64,000 nucleotides of DNA, from contig NZ_FNNS01000021.1 of the NCBI RefSeq assembly GCF_900106795.1, positions 1 through 64,000 of the forward strand, written 5' to 3'. Shown here one piece after another: positions 17,013-26,169 of the stretch; the first letter of the stretch is position 1, and every line of letters begins with the position of its first letter. A program made the translations under genes and the position numbers. The notes under the pieces are model-generated. The model made no database searches. It worked only from the letters and a program-made list of their open reading frames with translations, and was not told the origin of the DNA. Origin of the DNA: Aequorivita viscosa (lineage in GTDB: Bacteria; Bacteroidota; Bacteroidia; Flavobacteriales; Flavobacteriaceae).

Positions 17013-18532
17013 TAAGATTGATGTACTGGATTTAAAAGATCGTTTACGGTTTTTACAGGATTGAAGGTTATAAGTGGTACTTCCACAAAAACAGTGTTCC
17101 AATTTGCCATGGCTCCATTCCACAATCCAGGAAGTTCTAATGCCTTTATAGGCTCTCCCTGATATGATTTTTCCGAAATAAAACCAGCATTTGGGTCTGC
17201 AAACTCTAAGAGATTGAATTTGTCTCCTTTATAATTACGAACCCCACAAACTAAGTCTACCGGATTAAAATGCGTTGCCTTTGAAACCAACGCTTTTTGC
17301 TCTGGATTATCAATGTTAATCTGCGACATTTCCACGATTTGATATGAAATTGCCCCGTTTGTATTTTTTACAATAAACGGTCCTCCCCCTGGAGCTCCTG
17401 TGTTTTCCACTACTCCACAAATTCGGATAGGACGTTCCAGTATTTTTAATAAAGCAACCTTATTATTAGAAATCGTTTCTATTTGCAATTCTTCCGAAAT
17501 AAAACTTGAAGCTTCGTTTCGTAATTCTTCCGAGGGGTTTTCAGCTTTTAACTTTGCTACAAAATGAAAAATTTGTTGCTGAAGTTTAATTAATTTTCCT
17601 GCCAACACCTTTTTCTGAAAAGCTATGGTTTCCACAAAGCTTTCGGAAACTACATTGTCTATATTCTTAATAAAGATGATATCGGCATCTATTTTGTTTA
17701 AATTTTGAAGTAAAGCGCCGTGGCCTGAGGGTCGAAAAAGCAAATCTTCATTTTGATCAAGGAATAGTTTGTTATCTAAGGTTGCTGCAACTGTATCGGT
17801 TTCCTGATTCTGAAACGAGTAGGAAATATTGAATTCTGTATTGGTTTCCTCCTTTATAAACTTTTGAATTTGATTGTATCTCTTCTGGAATTTCTTTTCG
17901 TGCTCTTCGGAAACCGTAAAGTGTAAATTCGCCACTCCGTTAGAAGTTGCATAAAAAGCAGCTTCGTATAATTGTTCTCCAAAGGCGGTGACATAACCGG
18001 TTTCCTTTTTATGAAATGGCACTAGTCCTTTTGGTGTATGGCTAAAGTTTAAGCCTTCATTACTTAGCATTTCGTGTACAAACAACAAATTTCTCTTTCC
18101 TTTTTCGAAGCGTTGGAAGTCCGGAAATTTTTGAGTCAAGTTTTTGAAAACCATTTCTGAAAAAGCGAATTTTTCAACTGAATCGAAAAAGGTTTTCAAA
18201 TCCTTATTTTCAGATTTTTCTAAGAAAACGTCTATGTTTTCGTTTGCGTCATAATTTTCTAGAAAACGATGTAGCAACTTAAACATTCGTGTTGCAGCGC
18301 CTGAAGCAGGAACGAATTTCAGTAAATCTAAGTTGTCTTTTTTGTTTTCAAAAAGTTCAGCAAATTCTTGTTGCTCTTTTTCTGAGAACACTTTAATACC
18401 GTTATGTATAGATGCAGCTCCCACAACATTCGCAAAAGGAATACCCGTTTTAAAAATTTCAAGTTGACGTTCTATTTCTTCCTCTGAAATTCCTCTAGCC
18501 TTTATTTGTTGCTTGTTTTTTTCTGTAAACAT
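17012..18532 (-). CDS. DUF4301 family protein
   Basis: A 506-residue cytoplasmic protein of the Bacteroidota DUF4301 family; function unknown. Notable blocks are FVPASGAATRMFK near residue 75, LFRPSGHGALLQNLN near 265, and VVENTGAPGGGPFIVKN near 378. These Gly-rich loops and the opening PASGAATRM recall nucleotidyltransferase-like (sugar-1-phosphate) folds, but that is only a resemblance. Its stop codon overlaps the arfB start by one base, so the two genes form a coupled unit. Confidence 0.85.
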   Translation of the reverse strand: MFTEKNKQQIKARGISEEEIERQLEIFKTGIPFANVVGAASIHNGIKVFSEKEQQEFAELFENKKDNLDLLKFVPASGAATRMFKLLHRFLENYDANENIDVFLEKSENKDLKTFFDSVEKFAFSEMVFKNLTQKFPDFQRFEKGKRNLLFVHEMLSNEGLNFSHTPKGLVPFHKKETGYVTAFGEQLYEAAFYATSNGVANLHFTVSEEHEKKFQKRYNQIQKFIKEETNTEFNISYSFQNQETDTVAATLDNKLFLDQNEDLLFRPSGHGALLQNLNKIDADIIFIKNIDNVVSESFVETIAFQKKVLAGKLIKLQQQIFHFVAKLKAENPSEELRNEASSFISEELQIETISNNKVALLKILERPIRICGVVENTGAPGGGPFIVKNTNGAISYQIVEMSQINIDNPEQKALVSKATHFNPVDLVCGVRNYKGDKFNLLEFADPNAGFISEKSYQGEPIKALELPGLWNGAMANWNTVFVEVPLITFNPVKTVNDLLNPVHQS

Positions 18533-18860
18533 TTTCTGAATGTAATTTTAATCCTTCTAAAGTCTATTAACCCTCAAGTTATTGAAACATATAAGTATAC
18601 TATTAATTTTCTGCTTTGCTGACTACAAGTCATAAAAAAAGGGAGAGTCTATATTTTGAAAGCGCTATTTAGCTCATCACAATACTAGTCTCCACTCTCT
18701 TAACCTACTCCATTCCAAAAATGACTTAATACCGAGTCAATAAAAACCTACAAGAAGTAAATGGAGTAATATTTTTAAACGTATGTAAAATTATGAAAAT
18801 AATAGAAACCACTGACTTTAACTACTATAAATAAACTTTTAAAAATTAACTTTGCGTTCT
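18533..18860. other. 328-bp intergenic region with a possible minus-strand sRNA terminator
   Basis: No ORF is seen. On the minus strand, a weak long-range stem (GGAGA and GAGAGT near 18690-18700 pairing with ACTCTCC at 18642-18648) is followed by TTTTTTT at 18634-18640. This could end a short transcript. The plus-strand promoter of the TrmH gene lies at the right end (TAACTTTG, 18847-18854). Confidence 0.4.
18847..18854 (+). promoter_or_regulatory. -7 promoter box of the TrmH-type methylase gene
   Basis: TAACTTTG fits TAnnTTTG and sits 6 bp before the ATG at 18861, implying an almost leaderless mRNA. Confidence 0.5.
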
Positions 18861-19409
18861 ATGAAAAATCGAAAGTTAAAAAATAGCGAACTCGAGCGCA
18901 TAAATCCTGAAGAATATAAGGTTACCAAAAAAACGCCGCTTATTATTATTTTAGACAACATTAGAAGCCTAAACAATATTGGATCTGTTTTTCGTACTGC
19001 GGATGCGTTTTTAGTGAAGAAAATTTATCTCTGTGGCATTACTGCAAAACCACCACATAAAGACATTCAAAAAACTGCTTTAGGCGCTACGGATAGCGTA
19101 GATTGGGAATATGTTGAAAACACACTAGACTTAGTTGAAAAACTTAAAAATAAAGGCGTTTTCATTGCTTCTATTGAACAAGCCGAACTTTCCGTAGACC
19201 TTAACGATTTTTCTGTACAAGAAGACTTGACATATGCTATAATTTTTGGAAACGAAGTGAAAGGCGTACAGCAAAAAGTAGTTTCGGCAAGCGATACGGT
19301 AATTGAAATCCCACAATACGGAACCAAGCATTCGCTTAATATTTCAGTAAGCGTGGGTGTTGTTGTTTGGGACCTTTTTGTAAAACTGAGGGGAACCAAA
19401 AGTCGGTAG
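18861..19409 (+). CDS. TrmH/SpoU family RNA 2'-O-methyltransferase
   Basis: A 182-residue SPOUT methylase with all three SpoU motifs: motif 1 NNIGSVFRTADAF (around 39-51), motif 2 IIFGNEVKGV (around 131-140), and motif 3 IPQYGTKHSLNISVSVGV (around 154-171). It would use S-adenosylmethionine to methylate a ribose in tRNA or rRNA; the target is not clear. It lacks the N-terminal substrate-binding domain of the larger rRNA methylases. The start is ATG 18861; an in-frame TTG at 18852 lies in the promoter box. Confidence 0.92.
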   Translation: MKNRKLKNSELERINPEEYKVTKKTPLIIILDNIRSLNNIGSVFRTADAFLVKKIYLCGITAKPPHKDIQKTALGATDSVDWEYVENTLDLVEKLKNKGVFIASIEQAELSVDLNDFSVQEDLTYAIIFGNEVKGVQQKVVSASDTVIEIPQYGTKHSLNISVSVGVVVWDLFVKLRGTKSR

Positions 19410-19455
19410 TTCGTAGTCAAAATTTTAAAAAACAATTTTCCTTTATATTATTTTC

Positions 19456-20436
19456 TCAAAAAAACCGATTTGTCAATAATTCTACGTGAATCAAGACAAT
19501 GCTAAAAACCCCAAGTACAATAGCAAATTTTAAAATATTGTGTAAAGCCATATAATGTATCTTGTTTTTAGAATACCATAAAACTGTAAGAAACACTAGC
19601 AAGCCTAATATACTTGCATAAAAGTAGTACTCCATATACCCAATTTCTGATTTAAATTTTGTGATAAGAAGTACAATGGGCACCAATGTTAACACACTTA
19701 AAATTGTTAACATTACCTTTGATGTTTTTTCACCATAAACAACAGGTATAGTATTGTAACCGTGTGTTAAATCTCCTTTGATGTTTTCAAGATCTTTCAC
19801 CAATTCGCGCATTGCAATTAATAAAAAAACAAAGGTGGCGTGTACGAAAATTACGATATCGAAGTTGCCATAATGAATAAATATTGCAAAAAAAGGAACT
19901 ACAGCAAGAATTGCAGCTGTAATATTTCCTATGAACGGATATTTCTTTAATTTATGTGAATAAAACCAAAGTACAAAAATATAAATTGAGAAAAAAAGCA
20001 CGGCTTTAAACGAAACATAGCTCGCAAAAACAACCGACAAAAAGTTAAGTACAAAATAAGCCGAAAGCTTGGTGCGCTGACTCACCAGTTTATCTAACAT
20101 TGTTTTTCGTGGACGATTTATTAAATCCTTCTCACTATCGTAAAAGCTATTAATAATGTAACCACCAGCAATTGCAGATGAAGATGCTAAAACGAGCATT
20201 AATAAATTCACATCAAACAAGACTTGTCTCACAGGCAAGTCGGGTGCTAAAATGTAAATGCTTGTAAGGTATTGTGCTATTACAATTATTAAAATATTAT
20301 AACCCCGAACTACCGAAAACAGACTGAAAAACTTAAGAAGAAAGAGTTTTTGTTTTCGTGAGAGCATAAAATATACAGTTGAAAAGAGAAATAGAAGTAA
20401 AAACCACTGTAACTTCTCGAAGGGTATCGAGATCAT
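19456..20436 (-). CDS. UbiA-type prenyltransferase (geranylgeranylglycerol-phosphate transferase-like)
   Basis: A 326-residue integral membrane protein with about eight helices. It carries the two metal-binding motifs of the UbiA family: NSFYDSEKDLINRP (NxxxDxxxD) near residue 93 and DLENIKGD near 212. The family joins isoprenoid diphosphates to acceptors. Flavobacterial proteins of this type are usually annotated as geranylgeranylglycerol-phosphate geranylgeranyltransferase, an archaeal-type ether-lipid enzyme, but menaquinone-type acceptors cannot be excluded from sequence alone. The next genes upstream encode two mevalonate enzymes, so a precursor supply link is likely. Confidence 0.85.
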   Translation of the reverse strand: MISIPFEKLQWFLLLFLFSTVYFMLSRKQKLFLLKFFSLFSVVRGYNILIIVIAQYLTSIYILAPDLPVRQVLFDVNLLMLVLASSSAIAGGYIINSFYDSEKDLINRPRKTMLDKLVSQRTKLSAYFVLNFLSVVFASYVSFKAVLFFSIYIFVLWFYSHKLKKYPFIGNITAAILAVVPFFAIFIHYGNFDIVIFVHATFVFLLIAMRELVKDLENIKGDLTHGYNTIPVVYGEKTSKVMLTILSVLTLVPIVLLITKFKSEIGYMEYYFYASILGLLVFLTVLWYSKNKIHYMALHNILKFAIVLGVFSIVLIHVELLTNRFF

Positions 20437-20513
20437 CAGAATCTGAAATTACTAAAAAAATTGGTTTGCACCCTCAAGCACATTGCATTACGGTGCGCAC
20501 CAAATCTAACTAT

Positions 20514-21452
20514 CTAAAAGTTATAAACTACTTCGAGCTTATAATCTTTTAATGCTTGCCTGGCCTTATCAATATCTTCAGTAAAGCCTAACATATAACC
20601 GCCACCGCCAGAACCGCATAGTTTTAAATAATATGCGTTGCTGTCTATTCCTTTTTTCCAAAGTTTATGGAATTGTGCAGGAATCATCGGTTTAAAATTT
20701 TCCAACACTACTTTCGAAAGTTGTTTGATATTGCCGAAAAGTGATTTTACATCACCCATAAGGAAGTCATCTACACAGGCATCAGTATGCTTTACAAACT
20801 GATCTTTTAGCATATTCCTAAAACCTTCCTGCTTCATATTTTCCATAAAAATCTGAACCATTGGCGCAGTTTCTCCAGTGCTACCACTATCTAACAAAAA
20901 CACCGCGCCTTTCCCATTTTCTGTTTGAGAAGGAATTCCTGCGGGCTCAATATTGTTTCCAGAATTAATAAGAATAGGCAAACTTAGATAACTGTTTAAC
21001 GGATCTAAACCCGAAGACTTTCCGTGGAAAAAAGATTCCATTTCGGCAAATATTGCTTTCAGCTTTAACAGTTTGTCGCGTGTAAGGTTTTCTAGAACCG
21101 TAATTTTATTATTTGCGTATTTATCATATACTGCAGCCACTAATGCGCCGCTACTACCCACGCCGTAACCCTGTGGAATACTACTATCAAAATAAAGCCC
21201 TGCTTTTACATCGGCTTCCAAAGATTCCATGTCAAACGAAACTAATTCTGGTTTTTCTGTTTGCAGCGTTTTTAAGTATTCTGCCAAACGTTTTAAACTT
21301 GCGTTAGAATTGTGAGTAGCAATTGTATGATGCTCATCTATTTTTAATGCTCCTTTATAGAAATTGTAAGGAATAGAGAGTCCTTTGGAGTCTTTAATAA
21401 TTCCGTACTCGCCGAAAAGAAGAATTTTTGAATAAAATAAAGGACCGTGCAT
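20514..21452 (-). CDS. mvk: Mevalonate kinase (GHMP family)
   Basis: A 312-residue GHMP kinase that phosphorylates mevalonate with ATP. It has ILLFGEYGII near residue 10 (motif 1), PQGYGVGSSGALVAA near 94 (ATP-binding motif 2, GxGSSG) and LCGSGGGGYMLGF near 282 (motif 3). The length is typical. It lies between the UbiA gene (61 bp spacing region plus) and the diphosphomevalonate decarboxylase. It has its own -7 box at 21511-21518, so at least partly independent transcription is likely. Confidence 0.9.
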   Translation of the reverse strand: MHGPLFYSKILLFGEYGIIKDSKGLSIPYNFYKGALKIDEHHTIATHNSNASLKRLAEYLKTLQTEKPELVSFDMESLEADVKAGLYFDSSIPQGYGVGSSGALVAAVYDKYANNKITVLENLTRDKLLKLKAIFAEMESFFHGKSSGLDPLNSYLSLPILINSGNNIEPAGIPSQTENGKGAVFLLDSGSTGETAPMVQIFMENMKQEGFRNMLKDQFVKHTDACVDDFLMGDVKSLFGNIKQLSKVVLENFKPMIPAQFHKLWKKGIDSNAYYLKLCGSGGGGYMLGFTEDIDKARQALKDYKLEVVYNF

Positions 21453-21510
21453 ATGTTTTTGGTTGTAGTTATAGATGTATAAATTTCAATTTAGGAATCT
21501 AAACATCAGG

Positions 21511-21518
21511 CAAAGATA
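21511..21518 (-). promoter_or_regulatory. -7 promoter box of the mevalonate kinase gene
   Basis: TATCTTTG on the minus strand matches TAnnTTTG and would give a leader of about 55 bases before ATG 21452. Confidence 0.5.
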
Positions 21519-21611
21519 CGAATTTTAACAATTCGGACGAAAAAAATATTTTCTAAAATTATAAGTTTTCAAATGCAATTGTCTGTTATAAAAGAGAGTA
21601 TAGAATATTCA

Positions 21612-22703
21612 TCAATTCATTGTCGCACCAAAACCAACTTGATCAACAATAAATTCTTTGTTTTTACAGAAATCGGCTAATTCCAATTTAATAAACTGTA
21701 AAACGGTCTCAGCTTCCCATTCAGGATAAAGTAAGTGAACATTTGCACCCGCATCGAGTGTAAAACAGGCTAAGCTGTTTGTCTTCTTTCTAAATTCCCA
21801 AATGCGGTTTATTATTTCTAATGTATTCGGTTTCATTAAAATAAAATAAGGCATAGAAGTTAGCATCATTGCGTGTAGCGATAAAGCTTCACTTTCTACT
21901 ATTTTTATAAATTCCGGAATATCCCCATTCTTTAGAATTGGAATTAATTTTGACAGATTTGATTGCGCTTGTTCAAAACGCTGTTCTGCAAAAGGATGTT
22001 TGTGCATTAAATCGTGCCCAACTGTACTGCTGACTTGCTTTTCGCCTTTATCGACCAATAAAATGCAATCTCTATAATTCGAAAACTTTGGATGAATTTT
22101 GAATGGAAATTTTGTTCCGAAGAGATTGCTACTTCCCTCTATTTCGGGATGTACGCCCCAAACAATTAGCGGTCCTTCCAAGCTTCGGCACGCACTTCCT
22201 GATCCTAACCTAGCAAGAAAAGAAGCTTTTTGAATTTCGGCTTCACTCAGGGATTGACCATCCATACCCGATTGAAGCTGAACCTCCATATTGACTAAGC
22301 ACAGTGCTAAAGCGCTCATTCCACTTGCAGATGAAGCAATGCCGCTACTGTGCGGAAAACTATTTGAAGTTTCAATTCTAAACTTATAATCTTTCAGAAA
22401 TGGTAAATACACTTGAACCCTTTCAAAAAATTTCAAAACTTTTGGTTCGAAGGATATTTCTCTTCTTCCGTCAAGAAATACTTCAAATTGAAACTTACTT
22501 GAAGCATTTACTTTTTCAAAAGAAAGCTTCGTATTTGTGTGGCAATTACTTAATGTAAAGCTAATTGAAGTATTTTTCGGGAGTTGTTCACCGTATTTCC
22601 CCCAATATTTTACCAAGGCGATGTTACTGGGGCTCTGCCAAGAAACACTGCCTTTTTCAAGATTTAAAGAATATGGTTTTGGGATAAATTTTGCTTCCAA
22701 CAT
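21612..22703 (-). CDS. mvaD: Diphosphomevalonate decarboxylase
   Basis: A 363-residue GHMP-fold enzyme that converts mevalonate diphosphate to isopentenyl diphosphate. Family motifs are NIALVKYWGKYGEQLP near residue 27, the nucleotide loop SSGIASSASGMSALAL near 119, RLGSGSACRSLEGP near 163, and DAGANVHLLYPE near 317. With mevalonate kinase next to it, the organism evidently makes isoprenoids by the mevalonate route, as some marine Flavobacteriaceae do. The -7 box TATATTTG lies at 22723-22730. Confidence 0.93.
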   Translation of the reverse strand: MLEAKFIPKPYSLNLEKGSVSWQSPSNIALVKYWGKYGEQLPKNTSISFTLSNCHTNTKLSFEKVNASSKFQFEVFLDGRREISFEPKVLKFFERVQVYLPFLKDYKFRIETSNSFPHSSGIASSASGMSALALCLVNMEVQLQSGMDGQSLSEAEIQKASFLARLGSGSACRSLEGPLIVWGVHPEIEGSSNLFGTKFPFKIHPKFSNYRDCILLVDKGEKQVSSTVGHDLMHKHPFAEQRFEQAQSNLSKLIPILKNGDIPEFIKIVESEALSLHAMMLTSMPYFILMKPNTLEIINRIWEFRKKTNSLACFTLDAGANVHLLYPEWEAETVLQFIKLELADFCKNKEFIVDQVGFGATMN

Positions 22704-22722
22704 ATATTAGCTTTTCAACTCG

Positions 22723-22730
22723 CAAATATA
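22723..22730 (-). promoter_or_regulatory. -7 promoter box of mvaD
   Basis: TATATTTG on the minus strand, 20 bp before the mvaD start, matches TAnnTTTG. Confidence 0.45.
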
Positions 22731-22852
22731 ACAAAATGCGGGTGAGTTGGAATTGAGCGTAAATTTTAGAGTTTTCTTGAAACACCCCTTAATTGAAACC
22801 CGCTTAGTCTTTCTTTTTTAGATATATTTGAGTTTCATTTTAGCAATATTTT

Positions 22853-23410
22853 ATGGAATTATCTAAGTTTCTTGCTTCATTAATCCCTTTTAAACCCGAC
22901 GAGTTGCAAGACATTGTTTCGCATTTTGAAAAGGAAAATATTCCAAAAAACACAATGCTAATCGAGCAAGGACAGGTGAGTAAAAAACTGTATTTCATAG
23001 AAAATGGAATGGGCAGAAGTTATTACCTTAAAGAAGACGGTAAGGAAGTTACTCAGTGGTTTTTTGGAGTAGGTAAATTTATGAGCAGTGTGGATAGTTT
23101 TTTTCAACAAATTCCGAGTATATATTACCTAGAAATTTTGGAAGATTCTACTGTGTATTCAATTTCAAATGAAAATATGGATCTTCTGTTTTACAAATAC
23201 CATAAAATGGAAAAATTAGGGAGGTTAGTTTCTATTGAAATGCTTACCAAGGTTGTAAATAAGCTAAATGCAATTCAATTTCAAACGGCTCGTGAACGCT
23301 ATGAATATATGTTGGCCGAATTTCCAGATATTTCATACCGCGTGCCGCTTGGCCATATAGCTTCGTATCTTGGAATGACACAAGAAACGCTAAGCCGCAT
23401 AAGAAAATGA
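22853..23410 (+). CDS. Crp/Fnr family transcriptional regulator
   Basis: A 185-residue regulator. The cyclic-nucleotide-binding-like beta roll spans about 20-115 (MLIEQGQVSKKLYFIENGMGR, FFGVGKFM). A long dimer helix follows, then a short C-terminal helix-turn-helix PLGHIASYLGMTQETLSRIRK that ends the protein. This compact form, without the Cys ligands of Fnr, is common in Bacteroidota. It lies directly upstream of the TolC/HlyD/ABC export genes, whose promoter holds a TTGAC-N4-GTCAA palindrome, a likely binding site. Its own -7 box TATATTTG is at 22823-22830. Confidence 0.9.
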   Translation: MELSKFLASLIPFKPDELQDIVSHFEKENIPKNTMLIEQGQVSKKLYFIENGMGRSYYLKEDGKEVTQWFFGVGKFMSSVDSFFQQIPSIYYLEILEDSTVYSISNENMDLLFYKYHKMEKLGRLVSIEMLTKVVNKLNAIQFQTARERYEYMLAEFPDISYRVPLGHIASYLGMTQETLSRIRK

Positions 23411-23601
23411 AGACTTAAGACCGCTGCGCTGAAAGACGTAAGATCTAAGACAAATCCTTGTTTACAAGTCATTTTCATATAAATACGTTCTTTTGCTGTG
23501 CGCTCTGTGCCTCCGCGGCATAGACATCATTACGTCCAAAAGTCCTATAGTTTAATGTCTTTCATTTTAAGCCATTTAGCTTTAGGTAACTTCAAAACCG
23601 T

Positions 23602-23619
23602 TTTTGACATAAGTCAAAA
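23602..23619 (+). promoter_or_regulatory. Predicted Crp/Fnr-type operator of the efflux operon
   Basis: A perfect 18-bp palindrome, TTTTGAC-ATAA-GTCAAAA, with the 14-bp TTGAC-N4-GTCAA geometry of Fnr-type sites. Its centre (23610.5) is about 42 bp before the likely transcription start of the TolC gene, judged from a -7-like box TATCTTCG at 23640-23647. That is the class II activator position. The neighbouring upstream gene is a Crp/Fnr regulator. Confidence 0.7.
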
Positions 23620-23672
23620 GAAAACCCCTTTATTCGCCTTATCTTCGCAGTGTAATTAAAAAATCATTACCA

Positions 23673-25046
23673 ATGCAAATCAATAAAGTCGTTTTTAGCT
23701 TTCTTTTTTTCAGCATTGCTGGATTATTTTCAATAAGTAGTTTTTCCCAGCAATTGGATCCTGTACTTCAGGACTTGATTACCAAAGGAGTTAATAAAAG
23801 TCAAACGGTAACCATTAATAACATTGAGGCAGAACAAGCTAAGCTGGACCAGCGATTGGCAAAATCGGTATTCATTCCAAAGGTGACATTAAATGGAAGT
23901 TACACGCGCTTAAATGATGATTTAAAATTTGATGAGGACACTCAAAATTTATTGATGGCCACACAAAAACTGGTGATAAAAGAAGCAGCTGGACTACCTT
24001 TTAATGCACCGTTTCCAGATAATATTCCGTTAAGAGAAACCCCAAATCTTCAGGACAAGAATATTTTAAAATCATCTGTAGACGTAGATTGGGTACTCTT
24101 TAGCGGACTTGAGGCCACAAATGCCATCAAGGCCAGCAAGCACAAAGAATCTTCAATAAATTATTTAGGAATGGCAGAAAAAGACAAACTCGCCCTTAAA
24201 ATAATTGAAACCTATGACAAACTCGCATTAGTGTATGCTTCAGAAAGTGTATTAAACACTTCGGAAAACTACCTTAACGAACAAGCACATTTTGTTAGAA
24301 AAGCCATAGAAAACGGTCTTGCCACACCAATCGACAGAAAAAAAATTGAATTGGCACAACAGCAATTGGCAGGAAAAAAATTAGAGTTTGAACACAATAA
24401 AGTTCTTCTTATTGAAGCCTTGAATCAACTCACTGGTGAAGATCGAGATAATTTACGAATGCTAAGGCCAACATTGGAATCATTTAGACTGAGTGCTGTT
24501 TCTAGCACTGAAAAACGGAACGAAATAAAAGCGCTTGAAGAGGCTGAAAAAGCAACTATTTACAAATCGAAAATGGAGCAAAGTCATTTTATTCCAAAAG
24601 TTGCGGTAAAAGGACATTACGAGTTTATTGACAATTACCTTTCCCTGCTCGACCCAAAATGGTTTGTGGGCGTTGGGATTCAGTGGAATGTTTTTGATGG
24701 AAATCAATCACATTTAAAAGCCAAAAAATCAAAATTGGAAAGTCAGATATATCGAGAGCGAATCGAGGAAGCCGAAGAAATGATTGACTTAAGTATTGTG
24801 AAAGCAGAGCAGGCATATCAATCTACCTTACAAAATTCCGTAATTGTAGAAAAAGAAATCGAGTTGGCAACCGATACGTATGAAATGGTGAATAAGCAAC
24901 ACAAAAACGATTTAGCCTCGATAAATGATGTATTAGACGCCTTGAACGATTTGGAAAAAGCAAATTTTAAACTGCAAGAATCTTATTTTGATCAGCGAAG
25001 AGCCGTAACACAACTGCTACACGCCAAAGGAGCTTTACAGTATTAA
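23673..25046 (+). CDS. TolC family outer membrane efflux protein
   Basis: A 457-residue protein with a signal peptide (about 1-25, ending FSQ) and the long alternating helices and short strands of TolC. Two outer membrane efflux repeats span about 30-240 and 255-455. It should form the outer membrane channel of the tripartite exporter encoded with the following HlyD-type adaptor and ABC-2 permease. The intergenic gap to the adaptor is 70 bp. Confidence 0.92.
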   Translation: MQINKVVFSFLFFSIAGLFSISSFSQQLDPVLQDLITKGVNKSQTVTINNIEAEQAKLDQRLAKSVFIPKVTLNGSYTRLNDDLKFDEDTQNLLMATQKLVIKEAAGLPFNAPFPDNIPLRETPNLQDKNILKSSVDVDWVLFSGLEATNAIKASKHKESSINYLGMAEKDKLALKIIETYDKLALVYASESVLNTSENYLNEQAHFVRKAIENGLATPIDRKKIELAQQQLAGKKLEFEHNKVLLIEALNQLTGEDRDNLRMLRPTLESFRLSAVSSTEKRNEIKALEEAEKATIYKSKMEQSHFIPKVAVKGHYEFIDNYLSLLDPKWFVGVGIQWNVFDGNQSHLKAKKSKLESQIYRERIEEAEEMIDLSIVKAEQAYQSTLQNSVIVEKEIELATDTYEMVNKQHKNDLASINDVLDALNDLEKANFKLQESYFDQRRAVTQLLHAKGALQY

Positions 25047-25116
25047 TACCACTCAGAAAAAAATTATATAAAAACCTTTCGACTTCGTTCAAGGTGACAA
25101 AACTAAAACCACTAAA

Positions 25117-26079
25117 ATGAAATCAACAAAAACAATACTAATCGGTCTATTTTCCTTGCTAGCTCTAAGTTCTTGCGGGAATGACAAGATCACTTCCGAA
25201 AGAGGTAAAGTTAAGTTTGAAACTATCTCGCTTAGCAGCAAGCTAGGTGGACGGATTTCAAAAATATATGTAACCGAAGGACAAGAAGTTAAAAAAGGAG
25301 ACACTTTAGCCTATATCGACATTCCAGAAGTTGTTGCAAAAATGATGCAAGCCGAAGGTGCTATTACCGCAGCCCAAGGACAGTTAAATATGGCGTTTAA
25401 CGGCGCTACCTCGGAACAACAAAGCCAGATAGACCAACAGCTTAACTCTGGGAAAGCGCAACTTAAATTCGCTCAAGAATCATATAACCGTATGTATAAT
25501 ATGTATAAAGATTCCTTGATAAGCCAGCAACAATTTGATGAAGTTAAAATGAAACTGTCAATGGCTCAAGCACAAGTAGATGCCTTAACGGCGAAGCAAT
25601 TGGAAGTAAAAAAAGGCGCGCGTCAAGAACAAATAGAACAAGCTCAAGGTCAGTTAGATCGTGCTTTAGGAGCCAAAGAAGAAGTAGCTTCTGCTTCTGA
25701 AGAAAAGTATTTAATAGCCCCAACCAATATGTCTGTTGAAACCATCAGCCTTGAGGAAGGTGAATTGTTGACTCCTGGCTACAGCCTGTTTAATGGCTAT
25801 AAAAAGAACAGTGTTTATTTTAGGTTTACGATTCCTGAATCAAAAATCTATGACTTCAAGCCAAATCAAATTCTAACATTGGAAAATCCTTATACCAAAA
25901 AAGAAATACAGGGAAAAATAGTTGCTATAAATCAGCTTGCTCAATACGCCAACATTACCAGCACAGCACCTTTATATGAATTGGATGAATCTATTTATGA
26001 ATTGAAAGTGGTTCCGACAGAAAATGTTGAAAACGAAACATTTTATCTGAATGCAACCATGCTGATTAAAAAGAAGTAA
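25117..26079 (+). CDS. HlyD/RND-type periplasmic adaptor lipoprotein
   Basis: A 320-residue membrane fusion protein. The signal ends in a lipobox LSSC (Cys about residue 21). Then come a lipoyl-like half (GGRISKIYVTEGQEVKKGDTL), a helical hairpin rich in Gln and Ala (about 75-190) and a beta-barrel. It would bridge the ABC permease and the TolC-like channel. Its nearest relatives by pattern are YbhG/YhiI-type adaptors. Confidence 0.9.
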   Translation: MKSTKTILIGLFSLLALSSCGNDKITSERGKVKFETISLSSKLGGRISKIYVTEGQEVKKGDTLAYIDIPEVVAKMMQAEGAITAAQGQLNMAFNGATSEQQSQIDQQLNSGKAQLKFAQESYNRMYNMYKDSLISQQQFDEVKMKLSMAQAQVDALTAKQLEVKKGARQEQIEQAQGQLDRALGAKEEVASASEEKYLIAPTNMSVETISLEEGELLTPGYSLFNGYKKNSVYFRFTIPESKIYDFKPNQILTLENPYTKKEIQGKIVAINQLAQYANITSTAPLYELDESIYELKVVPTENVENETFYLNATMLIKKK

Positions 26080-26169
26080 GCTTTTATCGATAATGACTTA
26101 GGTTAATATTCAAAACAAAACGAGAAACAACGAACCTTTTAAGTCCTATCTAGAATGAAAATCTAAATT

